Shown here piece by piece: positions 1 through 9,887 of a stretch of 64,000 nucleotides of DNA. The stretch's first letter is position 1. Every line of letters starts with the position of its first letter. A program made the position numbers and the translations under genes. This stretch comes from Euptelea pleiosperma. Lineage: Eukaryota > Streptophyta > Magnoliopsida > Ranunculales > Eupteleaceae. The notes under the pieces are model-generated. The model worked only from the letters and a program-made list of their open reading frames with translations, had not been told where the DNA came from and did no database searches. The stretch covers positions 13,138,138-13,202,137 of the forward strand of contig CM068544.1 of NCBI GenBank assembly GCA_035048495.1. Reading direction: 5' to 3'.

Positions 1-466
1 CTCTAACCGGCATTGCAGGTGGAGGGGAACAGTTGCAGGTGTTCACAGTGGTGATCTGCTGTCGTTGTGAAACGCACCAGCAACAAAGAACGCCGGAGAA
101 TGCACGTACCAGAGAGACAATGCAGCGTTGAGAAGGTCGAGATCAAGCCGTTAGGTACTGGCTGTGGAGTTGAATGCCTACCATGGTGCAAGGCAAAGTG
201 GAGGACGGCTCAAGAGAGATTGGAGAGGTAGGGGATTAAAACGGTGATTGTTGTGGGCCGGAGTCGCAGGCTACAACTCCGGTGAAAGATGGTGAAGAAG
301 ATGACGAAGAGGAAGAACGAAAAGAAGAAAAAGAAGGAGAAGAAGAAAGGGAAAACGTGGGGAGAAGATTCGGGGAAGGAGAGGAGCAGAAAGGAGGGGG
401 ATTAGGTTTCAAACGAACCCTTCTCCTTCCTCTTATAAAGCTAAAGGAAATAGGGTATTTTTGAAA

Positions 467-507
<41 letters not shown>

Positions 508-1483
508 TAAGTAAAAGTCTACTTTTCTTTGGGGAATGTCCCCATTTAGTGGGCCCCCCATTTTTTTAAAATTTAATTAAAATTATTTGGAAATTCAAGG
601 GGTCCACTAACTGGTCGGACAGTGGGTCGATGATGATGGGCCCGGCTACTGGCCCACATGGATTGATGATGTCCATCGTCTCACAAGATGATGTGACAGA
701 CAGTCTGATGGCGATCGAATGGATGGTGACTTGATTGGGACCCAGATTGGTAGATCGACGGATCTAGAGAGATCCAACGGTCCGATTGAAGATCCAACGG
801 TCCGATGGAAGATCCAACTGTCAGAAAGCTAAGGGAGATGAGATAGAGCCGATGGGCAGGAGTTCTGGGGTTAGGTCAGTAGATTCGAAGATCGAGAGAT
901 GAAGAGAGAGAGAGAATAAGGAGAGATGAGAGAGAAAATATCAAAAAATGGAGATAAAAGTATTGGCAGAGGGTCTGGAACCCTAGTCTTCACTGTGACC
1001 ATCCTCACGCTTCTCCAGTAGAGTAGACTATCATTCTTTGCTGACTCATGTGGCTTTAAACGCTTTGGTCCGTCTTTTGGTCATTGGCTCTCCTACTCTC
1101 TTCGTTCTTTGGGCCGGCCTTTTGGTCCTCTTATTCAGCCCATATTCGGCCCATATCTTCTAGTCACAGCATGTGGGCTCTTTAAGGTTTGATAATGGGC
1201 TTTCCTGATCTATGCGGGCTCGCAAGTCTCGAGAATTTTCCCATCGGGGTTTCCTGCGACAGAAGAAGTGCGTAATGAGACTCTATCAGAATGACTACAT
1301 GTCTAGACTTCCGAAAATGTGTTTAATGCATGCAAATATACCATTTCATCCAGAAAAGTGTGTTCTACGCAACACAAGAGACTCTTACGTAGAAAAGTAG
1401 AGAAATAGAGTATTTTAACGTAGGAGAATGCAATAACGCTTAAAGGATAATTGCTTAAAATAAGCACTTTTGAGCGAATATCA
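1..1483 (-). mobile_element. Athila-like LTR (family A), minus orientation, cut by window edge
   Basis: Read on the minus strand, this starts at 1483 with TGATATTCGCTCAAAAGTGC, the same 5' terminus as the two LTRs of the complete Athila element at 26229-40350. It continues through the same landmarks: the GTAGGAG and TACGTAAGAGTC blocks, the GGACCGTTGGATCTT repeats (read as their complement near 770-830), an AT microsatellite at 475-504, and a TATA-like TTATAAG near 433-440. The 3' end of the LTR lies outside the window. It sits inside a plus-orientation LTR of the same family whose end follows at 1484-1672. It has no coding potential; the short ORFs are incidental. Confidence 0.85.
475..504. 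repeat. AT microsatellite in LTR
   Basis: An uninterrupted AT dinucleotide run inside the family A LTR. The two LTRs of the Athila element carry the equivalent run at 27190-27217 and 38912-38955 with different lengths, as expected for a fast-changing microsatellite. Confidence 0.9.
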
Positions 1484-1672
1484 ATAAATTCTCAGCAGTT
1501 TCTATTATTATTGTTCTTATTTTTCCCTAACCCCGAGTGCGGACGATATCCGACACGAGCCACTGTGCTAATCTGCTATTTTGCAGATTAAGTGAACCAA
1601 TTCGGAGACTTTACAAATATTGTTGAATTTTAGGGTTTCCGTAACCAACGACGCGGAAAAACCTTAATTTCA
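1484..1672 (+). mobile_element. 3' end of a plus-orientation family A LTR
   Basis: This matches the last part of the Athila LTRs (compare 28440-28598), including CCGAGTGCGG, CCGACACGA and the terminal block AGGGTTTCCGTAACC...ACGACGCGG, and ends in TTCA at 1672. The following bases ATACC (1673-1677) are the expected position of a target-site duplication; the partner lies outside the window. The LTR is interrupted at 1483/1484 by the minus-orientation LTR. It is inserted in a Tekay-type LTR that resumes at 1673. Confidence 0.8.
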
Positions 1673-2189
1673 ATACCTTGGTTAAAAACTTGTATAGTAT
1701 GATATCATACCATGCACACTGTTGTATTACTGGGCCTCGGCTCACGGTGCTACACCGATACCATTTTCATATTTTGAGTAGCCAAGTACATAGGATGATT
1801 TTGAGATGGAAGACTCTAGTCCATTCGAGGAGATCGACGAGGATTTGGGAGTCGATCCCACACTTTAGAAAGCTGTAATTTGATTACTTTGTAACATTAT
1901 TTATTTATTTTTTTTGGGCATGTAGTCTTTTGATTGAGAGCATGTTATCACCTCCACATCTCCATATTTAATTGATTTATTGAATTATTTGAATTATGAA
2001 TTATTTTTATTATTTATTTTCTACATCTAAACTTTTTTGTTTACTTAGTGGGTTTTCGAATGAACCTTAGTAGTCTAATTGACCTAATTAGATCACTAAG
2101 GGACATTCATGGATCACCTTTGGGTTCGGGTACGGGTCGATCCACAGATTTTCGGGTCGTATCTAGGTATCCGGATTCGGGACGTGACA
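1673..2189 (+). mobile_element. 3' part of a Tekay/Del-like LTR (family B)
   Basis: The sequence is closely similar to 62508-62994, the end of the large solo LTR on the right side of the window. Shared landmarks are GTATGATATCATACCATGCA, CGAGGAGATCG and GGATTTGGGAGTCGATCCCA, with the terminus GGGACGTGACA at 2189. The 5' part lies left of the window, separated by the family A LTRs inserted here. Confidence 0.8.
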
Positions 2190-2389
2190 AGCGGCTCGAT
2201 GAACATTTGAAGAATCATTTTTTTTATCTAACTTATTATATTTTTGAGTTGTTAAGCATTACTTCTGCATAAATTATGGTTTTATATGATTGAATATTAC
2301 AACTTTAAAAGTTTAAGTGATGAAGGTATTTCTTTTTCTTTTAGCATTATAATTATGAGGATTTATCCCAGAACTATCATGACTTTTAT

Positions 2390-2845
2390 GTGGACTGGGG
2401 CAACCAGTCTAAAATGGGTCAAAACCAGATGCCCGAAAATTGGGTCGTGACAGTCACCGACCATGGGACTCAGTTCCGAGGAGATGTGGAGGAGCTACTA
2501 AGGAAATACGGCATATTTCATAGCCAGTCTATGACATATTATCTGCCAAGAAACGGACAAGTTGAAGCCATTAGTAGAGTTTTGTTAAAGATTCTTAAGA
2601 AAACTGTTAATTTGTGCCAACGAGATTGGCATGTGAAGCTGGTGAACACTTTGTGGGCCTACCGTACCGCTGCACGTACCTCAACTAGTGAAACCCCATT
2701 TTCTCTTGTGTATGGTACTGAAGTTGTTGTCCCCATCGAAGTTCGAATTCCCACTCCTCATATGGAATCTGCCGTAGTGCTGGGTTATCGTAAAATTGAG
2801 TATGCTTTCCTCAGACAAGGTTGGAAGCTGTATTTGCAACGGTAG
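2390..2845 (+). pseudogene. Ty3/gypsy Tat-type integrase fragment
   Basis: A 151-codon open stretch encodes part of a retroviral-type integrase core. From about residue 21 it reads VTDHGTQF, carrying the second catalytic Asp, then NGQVEA with the catalytic Glu, RDWH, LWAYRTA and PFSLVYGTE. These motifs are typical of the Tat/Athila branch of Ty3/gypsy integrases, closest to Tat in my reading. The first catalytic Asp, the HHCC zinc region, RT and RNase H are all absent, and the first 20 residues do not look like integrase. It is a decayed relic with no independent gene context. Confidence 0.75.
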
Positions 2846-2955
2846 TGCGTAGATAACCTTTGTTTCGTTTAACTTTCTAGTTTGTGATACTTTCCTTCTA
2901 GATGTGATTCTGTGGTTTTCATTGGCTAAGGTTTTCACGTAAAAATCTCTTGTCT

Positions 2956-3013
2956 TGTAACATTCACTCAAAAGTGCTTATTTTAAACAATTATCCTTTT
3001 AGCATTATCACAC
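2956..3013 (+). mobile_element. short 5' fragment of a family A LTR
   Basis: About 57 bases match the LTR start of the Athila element (CTCAAAAGTGCTTATTTTAA followed by ATTATCCTTTTAGCATTATC) with a few changes. The match stops near 3013 and unrelated repeat sequence follows. It may be the remnant of the 3' LTR belonging to the integrase fragment just upstream, cut by a later insertion. Confidence 0.6.
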
Positions 3014-5290
3014 TTGAAATATCCAGGTATATGGATTAATAAGACCTAGAAGGGGGTGAATATGTTCAATTTAAATTAATTACCAATTAAAAATTAAGCA
3101 ACCTATTCAATTTTATTCGGTCGGTGATCTAGGATCTATCACATGCAATTTCTAAGCGGAAGCAAATAGATTGGTCCAACCAGATTTTATCTAAATATAC
3201 CATAGATATATTTTTCATAAATATGTTCAGCCAATAACACAATAAAATCAATCAAGCAAGAGACACATGATTTTTACGAGGAAAACCCAACTAGAAAAAA
3301 CCCTGGGATCACGTCCAGTCGAAATCACAACACTAATAGAAGACAGAGATACAGATAGTTACCCACGCTACAACTCACAACTGAATCCAACTCCACACGA
3401 GCTCCAGCCGCCGATTTGCCACGTCGCCTTATATCTTTACATTCTGAACCTCACGAAACGCCTTCAGGGTTTGATCTCGAATCACAACCAACTCGATCCA
3501 CACACGAGTTCACACCGAATCCACACAATGGGATAATTGATCAAGATCTTGAGTTTTCAAAAGCAAAATTTAAGCTTCAATCAACAATAGAAGCTCTCGA
3601 ATCTCTAGGTTTTCTCCTCTACTTTAAATTGGCTAGAATGGCTTAGAAGAATTAGGTTTTCAACCTAAAAGGTTATATTTATAATAAAGTAAGAGTCCTA
3701 GAGAAATAGAACTAATTGGGGGCAATTTGGACAATTTCAGAATTTTAAAAACCCATCCTTCGTAAATCCAATTGATTGGGTAAAAATCCAATTGATTGGA
3801 CATAATACGGAACAATTATTTTTCTGTCTTAGCAAGTCCAATCGATTGTACTCAAGGTCCAATTGATTGGACAAAGCCCAATCGATTGGAGACCTCTGTG
3901 AAATCGATTGGACTATTCAGGTAATAATTTTAGTTCTGTCAGCACAACTCCAATCGATTGTACTCAGGGTCCAATCCAATCGATTGGACTCCAATGAATT
4001 GGACTTTTCAGCATATCAATTGGACTATCCAAAAGTTGCCCGAAAAGCTCCGATTTGCTCTGAAAAGCACCCCTTACTATTATGACTTAGTTTTTCATGA
4101 TTTTAAGATTCTCAACCCTATTTCTATGGTATCTAAGTCACTTACCAACCTAATTAACCTTTGCCGAAGGTAAAGGATTCAGTACACCCTGAACCCTAGG
4201 TTGCTCAATAGGTGTTGAGTCACACTAGTACACTCAGGCTACTAGGTCAAATATGTATGTGGAAGACCTAAGCTGAGTAATGGATCAAGCTCTTGGCTTT
4301 GATCTAGAAGAGAAAAAAGCTCACAAGATATTTATGAGAACTAAAAAGCTTCTTGCTCTTCGAATGGACACTCTAATAAATAAACATTTCTTCTCTATGT
4401 TCAATGTGTATAGAAGTGTGTTTAGAGAATACATAGAAGGGTTATATTTATAGAATTCATAACCCTGAGCCTTTTAGAATGTGGGAGAGTGGAAACTAGA
4501 ATTTCGGATCTGAGAAAGACTCAATCCGCATGAAGTCCAATCGATTGTACTCTGGGTTCAATCAATTGGGCCAAGTCCAATCGATTGGGTTTTTGGTTCA
4601 ATCGATTGGCCTTGTACGGATGGGTTTTTTTCTTCGTAAATCCACTCAATTATTCATAGCCCAATCGATCGAACTTAAATAAGTTTGTCCCCTAACCTCC
4701 AATCGATTTAACAGATGTCTCCAATCGATTGGGCTTTGATCAAATTCTGTCTCGTAGACTCCAATCGATTTAACAGAGGTCTCCAATCGATTGGGCTTTG
4801 ATTAGGTTCTGTCTCGTAGATTCCAATCGATTTAACAGAGGTCTTTAATCGATTGGGCTTTGCCCAATCGATTGGCCCAAATAGTCCAATCAATTGGACT
4901 TTCTCATAAGTCAATAACATTGACTTAGACTCGGGTCTGTCCGATGACTAGGTTTGACCATTATATTTTATTCATTTAAACCTATTCCTATGGCCACTAA
5001 GTCACTTACCTTCCTAAGCGAGCATACACGATCTATAACAGACAAATGAGCAGTTACTCATATGACTCCTGTCGTCAACCGCCTGATCCTTGCTGTCTCT
5101 GTCTTCTAATCTTCACGTAGTCGATGAAGTATGCGTACAACGACATCTTCATACTACGCTGGTACTCGTAAGAACGGTTACATGAATGTTTTATGTCATA
5201 CGGAATCTTTGCCAAACTAGAATATGAAATTATTCCTTACACAAACTTTCAAAATTATCCTCTGAGGGTCAAATTACCGTAATACCCCTA
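3014..5290. repeat. unclassified retroelement-like region with palindrome clusters
   Basis: No gene is visible. The stretch contains text typical of plant LTR DNA, such as AAGACCTAGAAGGGGGTGAA near 3041 and ACGAGGAAAACCCAACT near 3277. Two related sub-blocks (about 3500-4020 and 4290-4920) each have a short AT-rich TATATTTATA segment followed by many CCAATCGATTGG-like palindromes. The layout recalls long LTRs of SIRE/Maximus-type copia elements, possibly on the minus strand, but I could not define LTR ends, a primer-binding site or coding domains, so the assignment is only a guess. Confidence 0.4.
3765..4900. repeat. cluster of CCAATCGATTGG-type palindromes
   Basis: Roughly two dozen copies of a 12-bp palindrome, CCAATCGATTGG or a one- or two-base variant (CCAATTGATTGG, CCAATCGATTGT, TCAATCGATTGG), occur in two groups, about 3768-4020 and 4535-4895. 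Spacing is irregular at 10-60 bp. A longer unit built on AGACTCCAATCGATTTAACA repeats nearly exactly three times between 4697 and 4850. Confidence 0.9.
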
Positions 5291-5311
5291 GTTGAAAGTT
5301 CGAAGTATTAT

Positions 5312-6148
5312 AAGTTTGCTTTTACTTTATGTTGCTTGATCGACAATGTGTTCATAAATACCAAACTTAGCACATCTCATAAATACCATGATATTCTTTT
5401 AAGAATATTTATGAATGCCATGCAAATGCACATGCCACCCTCTAGTATAGATTAAAATACATAGATTAAGTACTTCAAACTCATTTTTCATCAAAATACA
5501 TAAAAGTTCTTGACATTTTGTTGTTGGTTACATCAAGTAACTCTAATCGAGTCTTATACCAATCAAATTTGACTCAAATTTGGTCAGTATCACCTATAAA
5601 GTAATCCAAATCAAGCCTTATTCCAATCAAACTCGACTTAATTCTAGTCGGTTTCGACCGATAACAATTTCAGATGCATTTGATGATGATATAGAAAAGG
5701 CAGAGCCAATTGAAAATACAAGATTTGAAGAAACATTTTAGTGTTTTAAATGTTATTTTGAAGTAATAATGAATTATGGGCCATGCTTGGGTCGTTTAGG
5801 AACATTAGTAGTTTGCTTTCACTTTATGTTGCTAGATCGACAATGTGTTCATGAATATGCACCAAACTTGGCAAATCTCATAGATACCATGGTATTATTT
5901 TAAGAATATTTATGAATCACATGCAAATGCACATGCCACCCACTAGTATAGATTAAAATACATACATTAAGTACTTCAAACTTTTTTTTCATTAAAATAC
6001 ATATAAGTTCTTGACAATTCGTTGTTGGTTACATCGAGTAACCTAAATCGGGCCCTATACCAATCAAATTGGACTAAAATCTGGTCGGTATCACCCATCA
6101 AGTAATCCAAATCAAGCCCTATTCCAATCAAGCTCGACTTAATTTCTA
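5312..6148 (+). repeat. direct duplication of a ~335-bp unit
   Basis: Copy 1 (about 5312-5645) and copy 2 (about 5810-6148) share long blocks in the same order: ACTTTATGTTGCT, GATCGACAATGTGTTCAT, TTTAAGAATATTTATGAAT, GCAAATGCACATGCCACCC, TTAAGTACTTCAAACT and TTGTTGGTTACATC. About 165 bp of other sequence separates them. No ORF or terminal repeat was found, and I do not recognise the family. Confidence 0.85.
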
Positions 6149-6995
6149 TCTTCGGAAAAAAAAAAATTTATGTTTATGTTTTGGCAATCTCCCGTTTTTT
6201 AGGCCTTCAAGTTGTTCCGCCTCGATCAATTTTAAATGTTCATGATCAAGTTTTGTTGTCAACCTAGTAGCACAATCCCTGTATTCAAACCACTAGATGT
6301 TCTTCAAAATTTGTGTGGTGGTTTTTGAGATTCGTGGAAATCCTGATGTCTTGCAGTCTGGACCTAGGGAGTACAATAAGGAATATGGACACTAAAGACT
6401 GCTAACGCTACCAAAAGAAGAAGAAAAAAAATGACATGGACCCTACAAATCAGTGTCAAGCGTGTCAAGTAATTCATTAATCACGTGCCTATGGACACCC
6501 CTACCCTTGGTGACAGACATATTTCATTGACACAAGCAGCATTACACTTCCAATGCCAAAACCATGGATTAAAAAAAGTCCCTTTAGAGCTACAGTCATT
6601 TCTTACATTCAATTCTCACACTCGGTGGTGGGGCCCACATGAAAATCACGTTGAACAATCCAATCATACATTGAGTTTTCCTTGCCATAATGATCATCGC
6701 CGAAAATCAGTCCACTTCAACCTTGTTAACTATAAAAATAAAAAGAATAAAAAGTTTACCTAAAGTAATGGTTTAAATGGATGGTCTGGATCATTTAAAT
6801 TTAAGTTAATTTTTTGTGACCGACACCCAAAATGTTTATTACACCAGTAAAGCTCCAATTCCATTATGTTATTTGGTATAAAGGCTAAAAAATGTTCAAA
6901 CGGATTTAACGATAACTGTTATAATATCCAATTATCCCTTATTGAACCATATTATTTTCTTTTTTTGAAAAATGAATTCAAAATTATAAAAATGT
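6149..6995. other. gene-free spacer
   Basis: I see no gene or clear repeat. One 92-codon open frame near 6485-6763 has no recognisable motif and ends in a Lys/Asn-rich tail read from AT-rich DNA. Confidence 0.5.
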
Positions 6996-7307
6996 GGGTA
7001 TTTTAGTAACACCCCCCTGAAATTTGAAAGTAATTAGTAATACCCCTTTATACTTTCAAACTTTACGAAATACCCCCCTTGACCTAGTTTAACTATCATT
7101 TGGCTAAAGTTAAAACTTGAAATGCATCATGCGCTTGTTAATGGACCTATGAAAGGACCATAATATTGTGAAGGTGTGATTCAAGTCTATTTTAACTTAA
7201 GTCAAGCATTGTTAAATTAGGTCAAGGGAGATAATCCTAAAGTTTGAAAGTACAAGGGGGTATTACTAATTATTTTCAAATTTCAGGGTGATTTTACTAA
7301 AATAACC
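6996..7307. mobile_element. inverted-repeat MITE-like element
   Basis: The left arm (6996-7093) and right arm (7211-7307) are near-perfect inverted copies of about 97 bp. Both carry TATTTTAGTAA, CCTGAAATTTGAAA, AATTAGTAATACCCC, CTTTCAAACTTTA and CCCTTGACCTA. A 117-bp centre separates them. Long terminal inverted repeats with no ORF fit a Mutator-type or foldback MITE. I could not settle a target-site duplication, so the superfamily is open. Confidence 0.75.
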
Positions 7308-7379
7308 TAAAATTTTCGACATTCTTTGACCGATTAGAACAGCCGTTCACAATAGCAAAATTACCAACAAGTTACGACC

Positions 7380-8330
7380 TAATCAATAATCAGGCTGATT
7401 TTTGGTTTGTACGTCCACTTAAGGGTTGGCCAAACATCCATACCATCAGCGTCCTCTAAGAGTGTACCACGTGGCTCATTTATGGGTGGTCAGAGCTTCC
7501 CTGACCGGTGGTCACATAAGTTTTACTCAGCTGCACAGTCTTCTATATCGAAAAACAACCCGATGAGCTGATCACATTTATCCAACAAATGCACTTTTTT
7601 CTTAAGCTACTGTTCTTTGATCAACGGTGGGATTCGAGCATTATTTTTTGTACTCAGCTCCACCGCCTATAAACCACCAACCAGGTAGTTTTGTACTGTC
7701 AATGATCTCTAAGAGTTACACGTCATTTTTAGGGGCGGCCGGGACCCACCCCCACCCCCCCCCCCCCCCCCCCCCCCTTTCCCTTTTTAATGAGAGTTTA
7801 AAGGGTATGAACCTTTAATAAAGATCATTGGCAAAGTGCACGTTTCCTCAGCGAGTGTCTGACAAACGTGGCACAATTTGAGACCATTGACAATCTGTAT
7901 GAGCCACATGACACTCTTCGAGACCGCTCTGACTACGAATGATTTCCCCATCGCTAGGTCGACCTACAGACCAAAAATCAGCAGGGTTGGTGATTTCTAG
8001 CCGTTGAATTTGAGTCTTTTTCGTGGATTGATTTTGGTCAAGGCATTCGAGCATTATGTGGGGGACAGATCCAAAGGACAAATCACGAGTAAGGCGGACT
8101 TTCGGTTTGTGCTTCTACAGAGGGATAGCCAAACATCCATAAGGACACCACGTGGCTCAATACAGACGTCGTTGACGTTTTGCAACAACGTCGCTGAGTT
8201 AAAACTTAAAAGTCTTAGAACCCCAGCCCCAGAGAGTTGGGATAAGAGGATCTCAGTCATTGGACGTCCCAGATTGAGTCGGCAAGCTGGCAAAGACACC
8301 ATGGTATTGTATTACTATTAACATGCTGGC
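7380..8330. repeat. dispersed non-coding repeat pieces
   Basis: No gene is supported. The text around 7386-7475 (GATTTTTGGTTTGTACGTCC, GCCAAACATCCATA, CCACGTGGCTC) recurs in altered form at 8065-8160 and 49070-49160, and in part in reverse near 25020-25200. This is a dispersed repeat, probably a decayed MITE family. A pure C run interrupts the region at 7755-7777. Confidence 0.5.
7755..7777. repeat. 23-base poly-C run
   Basis: An uninterrupted run of C, preceded by further C blocks broken by A from 7745. Homopolymers of this length are prone to sequencing and assembly error, so the exact length should not be trusted. Confidence 0.9.
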
Positions 8331-8508
8331 ACCCACTCCATTAAATTTATGGGTTATGCTGTCATCTCTACATTAGTTTCGTTACTGTAGATTATGTAGG
8401 TCACCTGTGCTGTTATGGTCTTTCCCATTCTCTGATTGGTGCTTATGGTGTAAAGAAAGAAAGCTTTTCTGTTACTCTTGCTTATTGGAGGATATGGTGT
8501 ATATATAT

Positions 8509-8710
8509 ATGGAGAAAACATTCGCTGGCCCCGGGGGACTTCAAACTTTGAAGTCTCCCCACCCAAAATGTCTGACAAGTACCCCAATCCCTTAACTCAA
8601 CCCTGGTTAAGCCCTTGGTTAGTGGTCAAGAAGGGGTACTTGTCAGACATTTTGGGAGGGGGACATCAGAGTTTGAAGTCCCCCGGGGACAGCAAAATTT
8701 TTCTCTATAC
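8509..8710. mobile_element. hairpin MITE-like element
   Basis: Left stem 8528-8585 and right stem 8633-8690 are inverted copies of about 58 bp with few mismatches, around a 47-base loop. Shared blocks are CCCCGGGGGACTTCAAACT, CCCAAAATGTCTGACAAGT and ACCCC. Weaker pairing continues outward through GAGAAAA. A related half-copy lies just upstream of the CMT gene at about 24905-24990. No ORF. Family unknown. Confidence 0.75.
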
Positions 8711-8884
8711 ATATGGGCTGGGATCCATTGATTCATGGTTTTGTGACTACTATAATGTCTAATGGATGTGGGGCCCACATACAGATGAGTTCAGGGCTTA
8801 TTTTTGGTGATGATATTCTTATCAACATGGATATTAACCTCTATAAAAAAAAAAAAACCAACCCATTCTAACATTTGTAGCCTT

Positions 8885-9385
8885 GGCCCTACTTTGTTCA
8901 ATGCAAATCGGATGCAATGCACCCACTCACCACAATTTTGGAATTAGAAGTGATTGGTTGGGGCGTGCAAATGAGCTGACATGCAAGTGGTTGCCAAGCC
9001 CTTGCAAACTCTTTAAGAAAATGTCTGCAATCATGTGCAGCCCAAAAACTGTGGTAAGTGACTGCAGCCTTTCTTGGTTCGCTGCACTGGGATGCATCAA
9101 GTGCAAATGCGGTGAGTTGCATTGCAGTCACTTACCACAGTTTTGGGGCTGCACATGCTTGCATCCATTTTCTTAAAGAGTTTGCAAGGGCTTGGCAACC
9201 ACTTGCACGCCAGCTCATTTGTACACCCTCAACCAATCACTTGCAATCCCAAAACCGTGACAAGTAGTTGCATTGCATCTGATTTGCATTGAACCAAGCA
9301 GGGCCTGCGACGCAACTCACTGCATTTGCACCAGAGTGCAAAATGCATCCCAGTGCAACGAAGCAAGCAAGGCCCTTATGAAAAG
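8885..9385. mobile_element. large palindromic element with a nested related copy
   Basis: The left arm (8885 to about 9071) and right arm (about 9112-9305) are inverted copies of about 190 bp at roughly 85 percent identity by eye. Shared blocks include GTTCAATGCAAATC, AAGTGATTGGTTG, GGTTGCCAAGCCCTTGCAAA and CTCTTTAAGAAAATG. The centre (9072-9111) is similar in reverse to the stretch following the right arm (9306-9385), which shares GCACTGGGATGCAT and GTGCAAATGC. Outer ends contain GGCCCT and AGGGCC, like hAT-type MITE termini, but no clear target duplication was found. Confidence 0.7.
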
Positions 9386-9887
9386 TGGATTGCAAGTTGA
9401 AATTTTTTGGACCATCTGTTTTCATCGTTAAATTTAAGTCCATACTTGGACCATCCATTTTCAACTGTGGTACGTAAATGAATTCTGGGCTTGGACAGGA
9501 AAATCTCATTTTCTAAATAAAAGTTTTCTCAATTTATAATGGCGACCAAACAATGGAAAATTGTGTTTTCCTGAGAAAATTGGCAATCGAACACACCACA
9601 AGTTCACAGGCTGTTATACATTCCAGTTAGCCAAATTTAATATAAAAACAAAAAAAAATTGACACATGATAAGATAATCATAGTAATATCCCTACTACAA
9701 ACGTATGAGGGAAGAGAAACTAACCCCCATAATCAACTCGGCGCGTTGAAAACACAATTGATAAAATTAAAAAAAATGCAAATGGGAAAATTGTAAGCTT
9801 TCAAAATTACAGGATGTGCCACCATTGGCACAACTAGGGTAAAAAATGGCCCAATATGGGAAGGACAAGTTGTTCATTTCTCTTACC
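9386..9887. other. region downstream of the CMT stop (3' UTR side)
   Basis: On the minus strand this follows the CMT stop codon and should hold the 3' UTR. I saw no canonical AATAAA signal in the expected position, so the poly(A) site is not placed. The sequence is AT-rich with no ORF of note. Confidence 0.4.

Noticed and set aside
3765..4900. Palindrome cluster as a CRISPR-like array
   Set aside because: Plant nuclear context, irregular spacing, variable 12-bp dyads and no constant repeat/spacer pattern.
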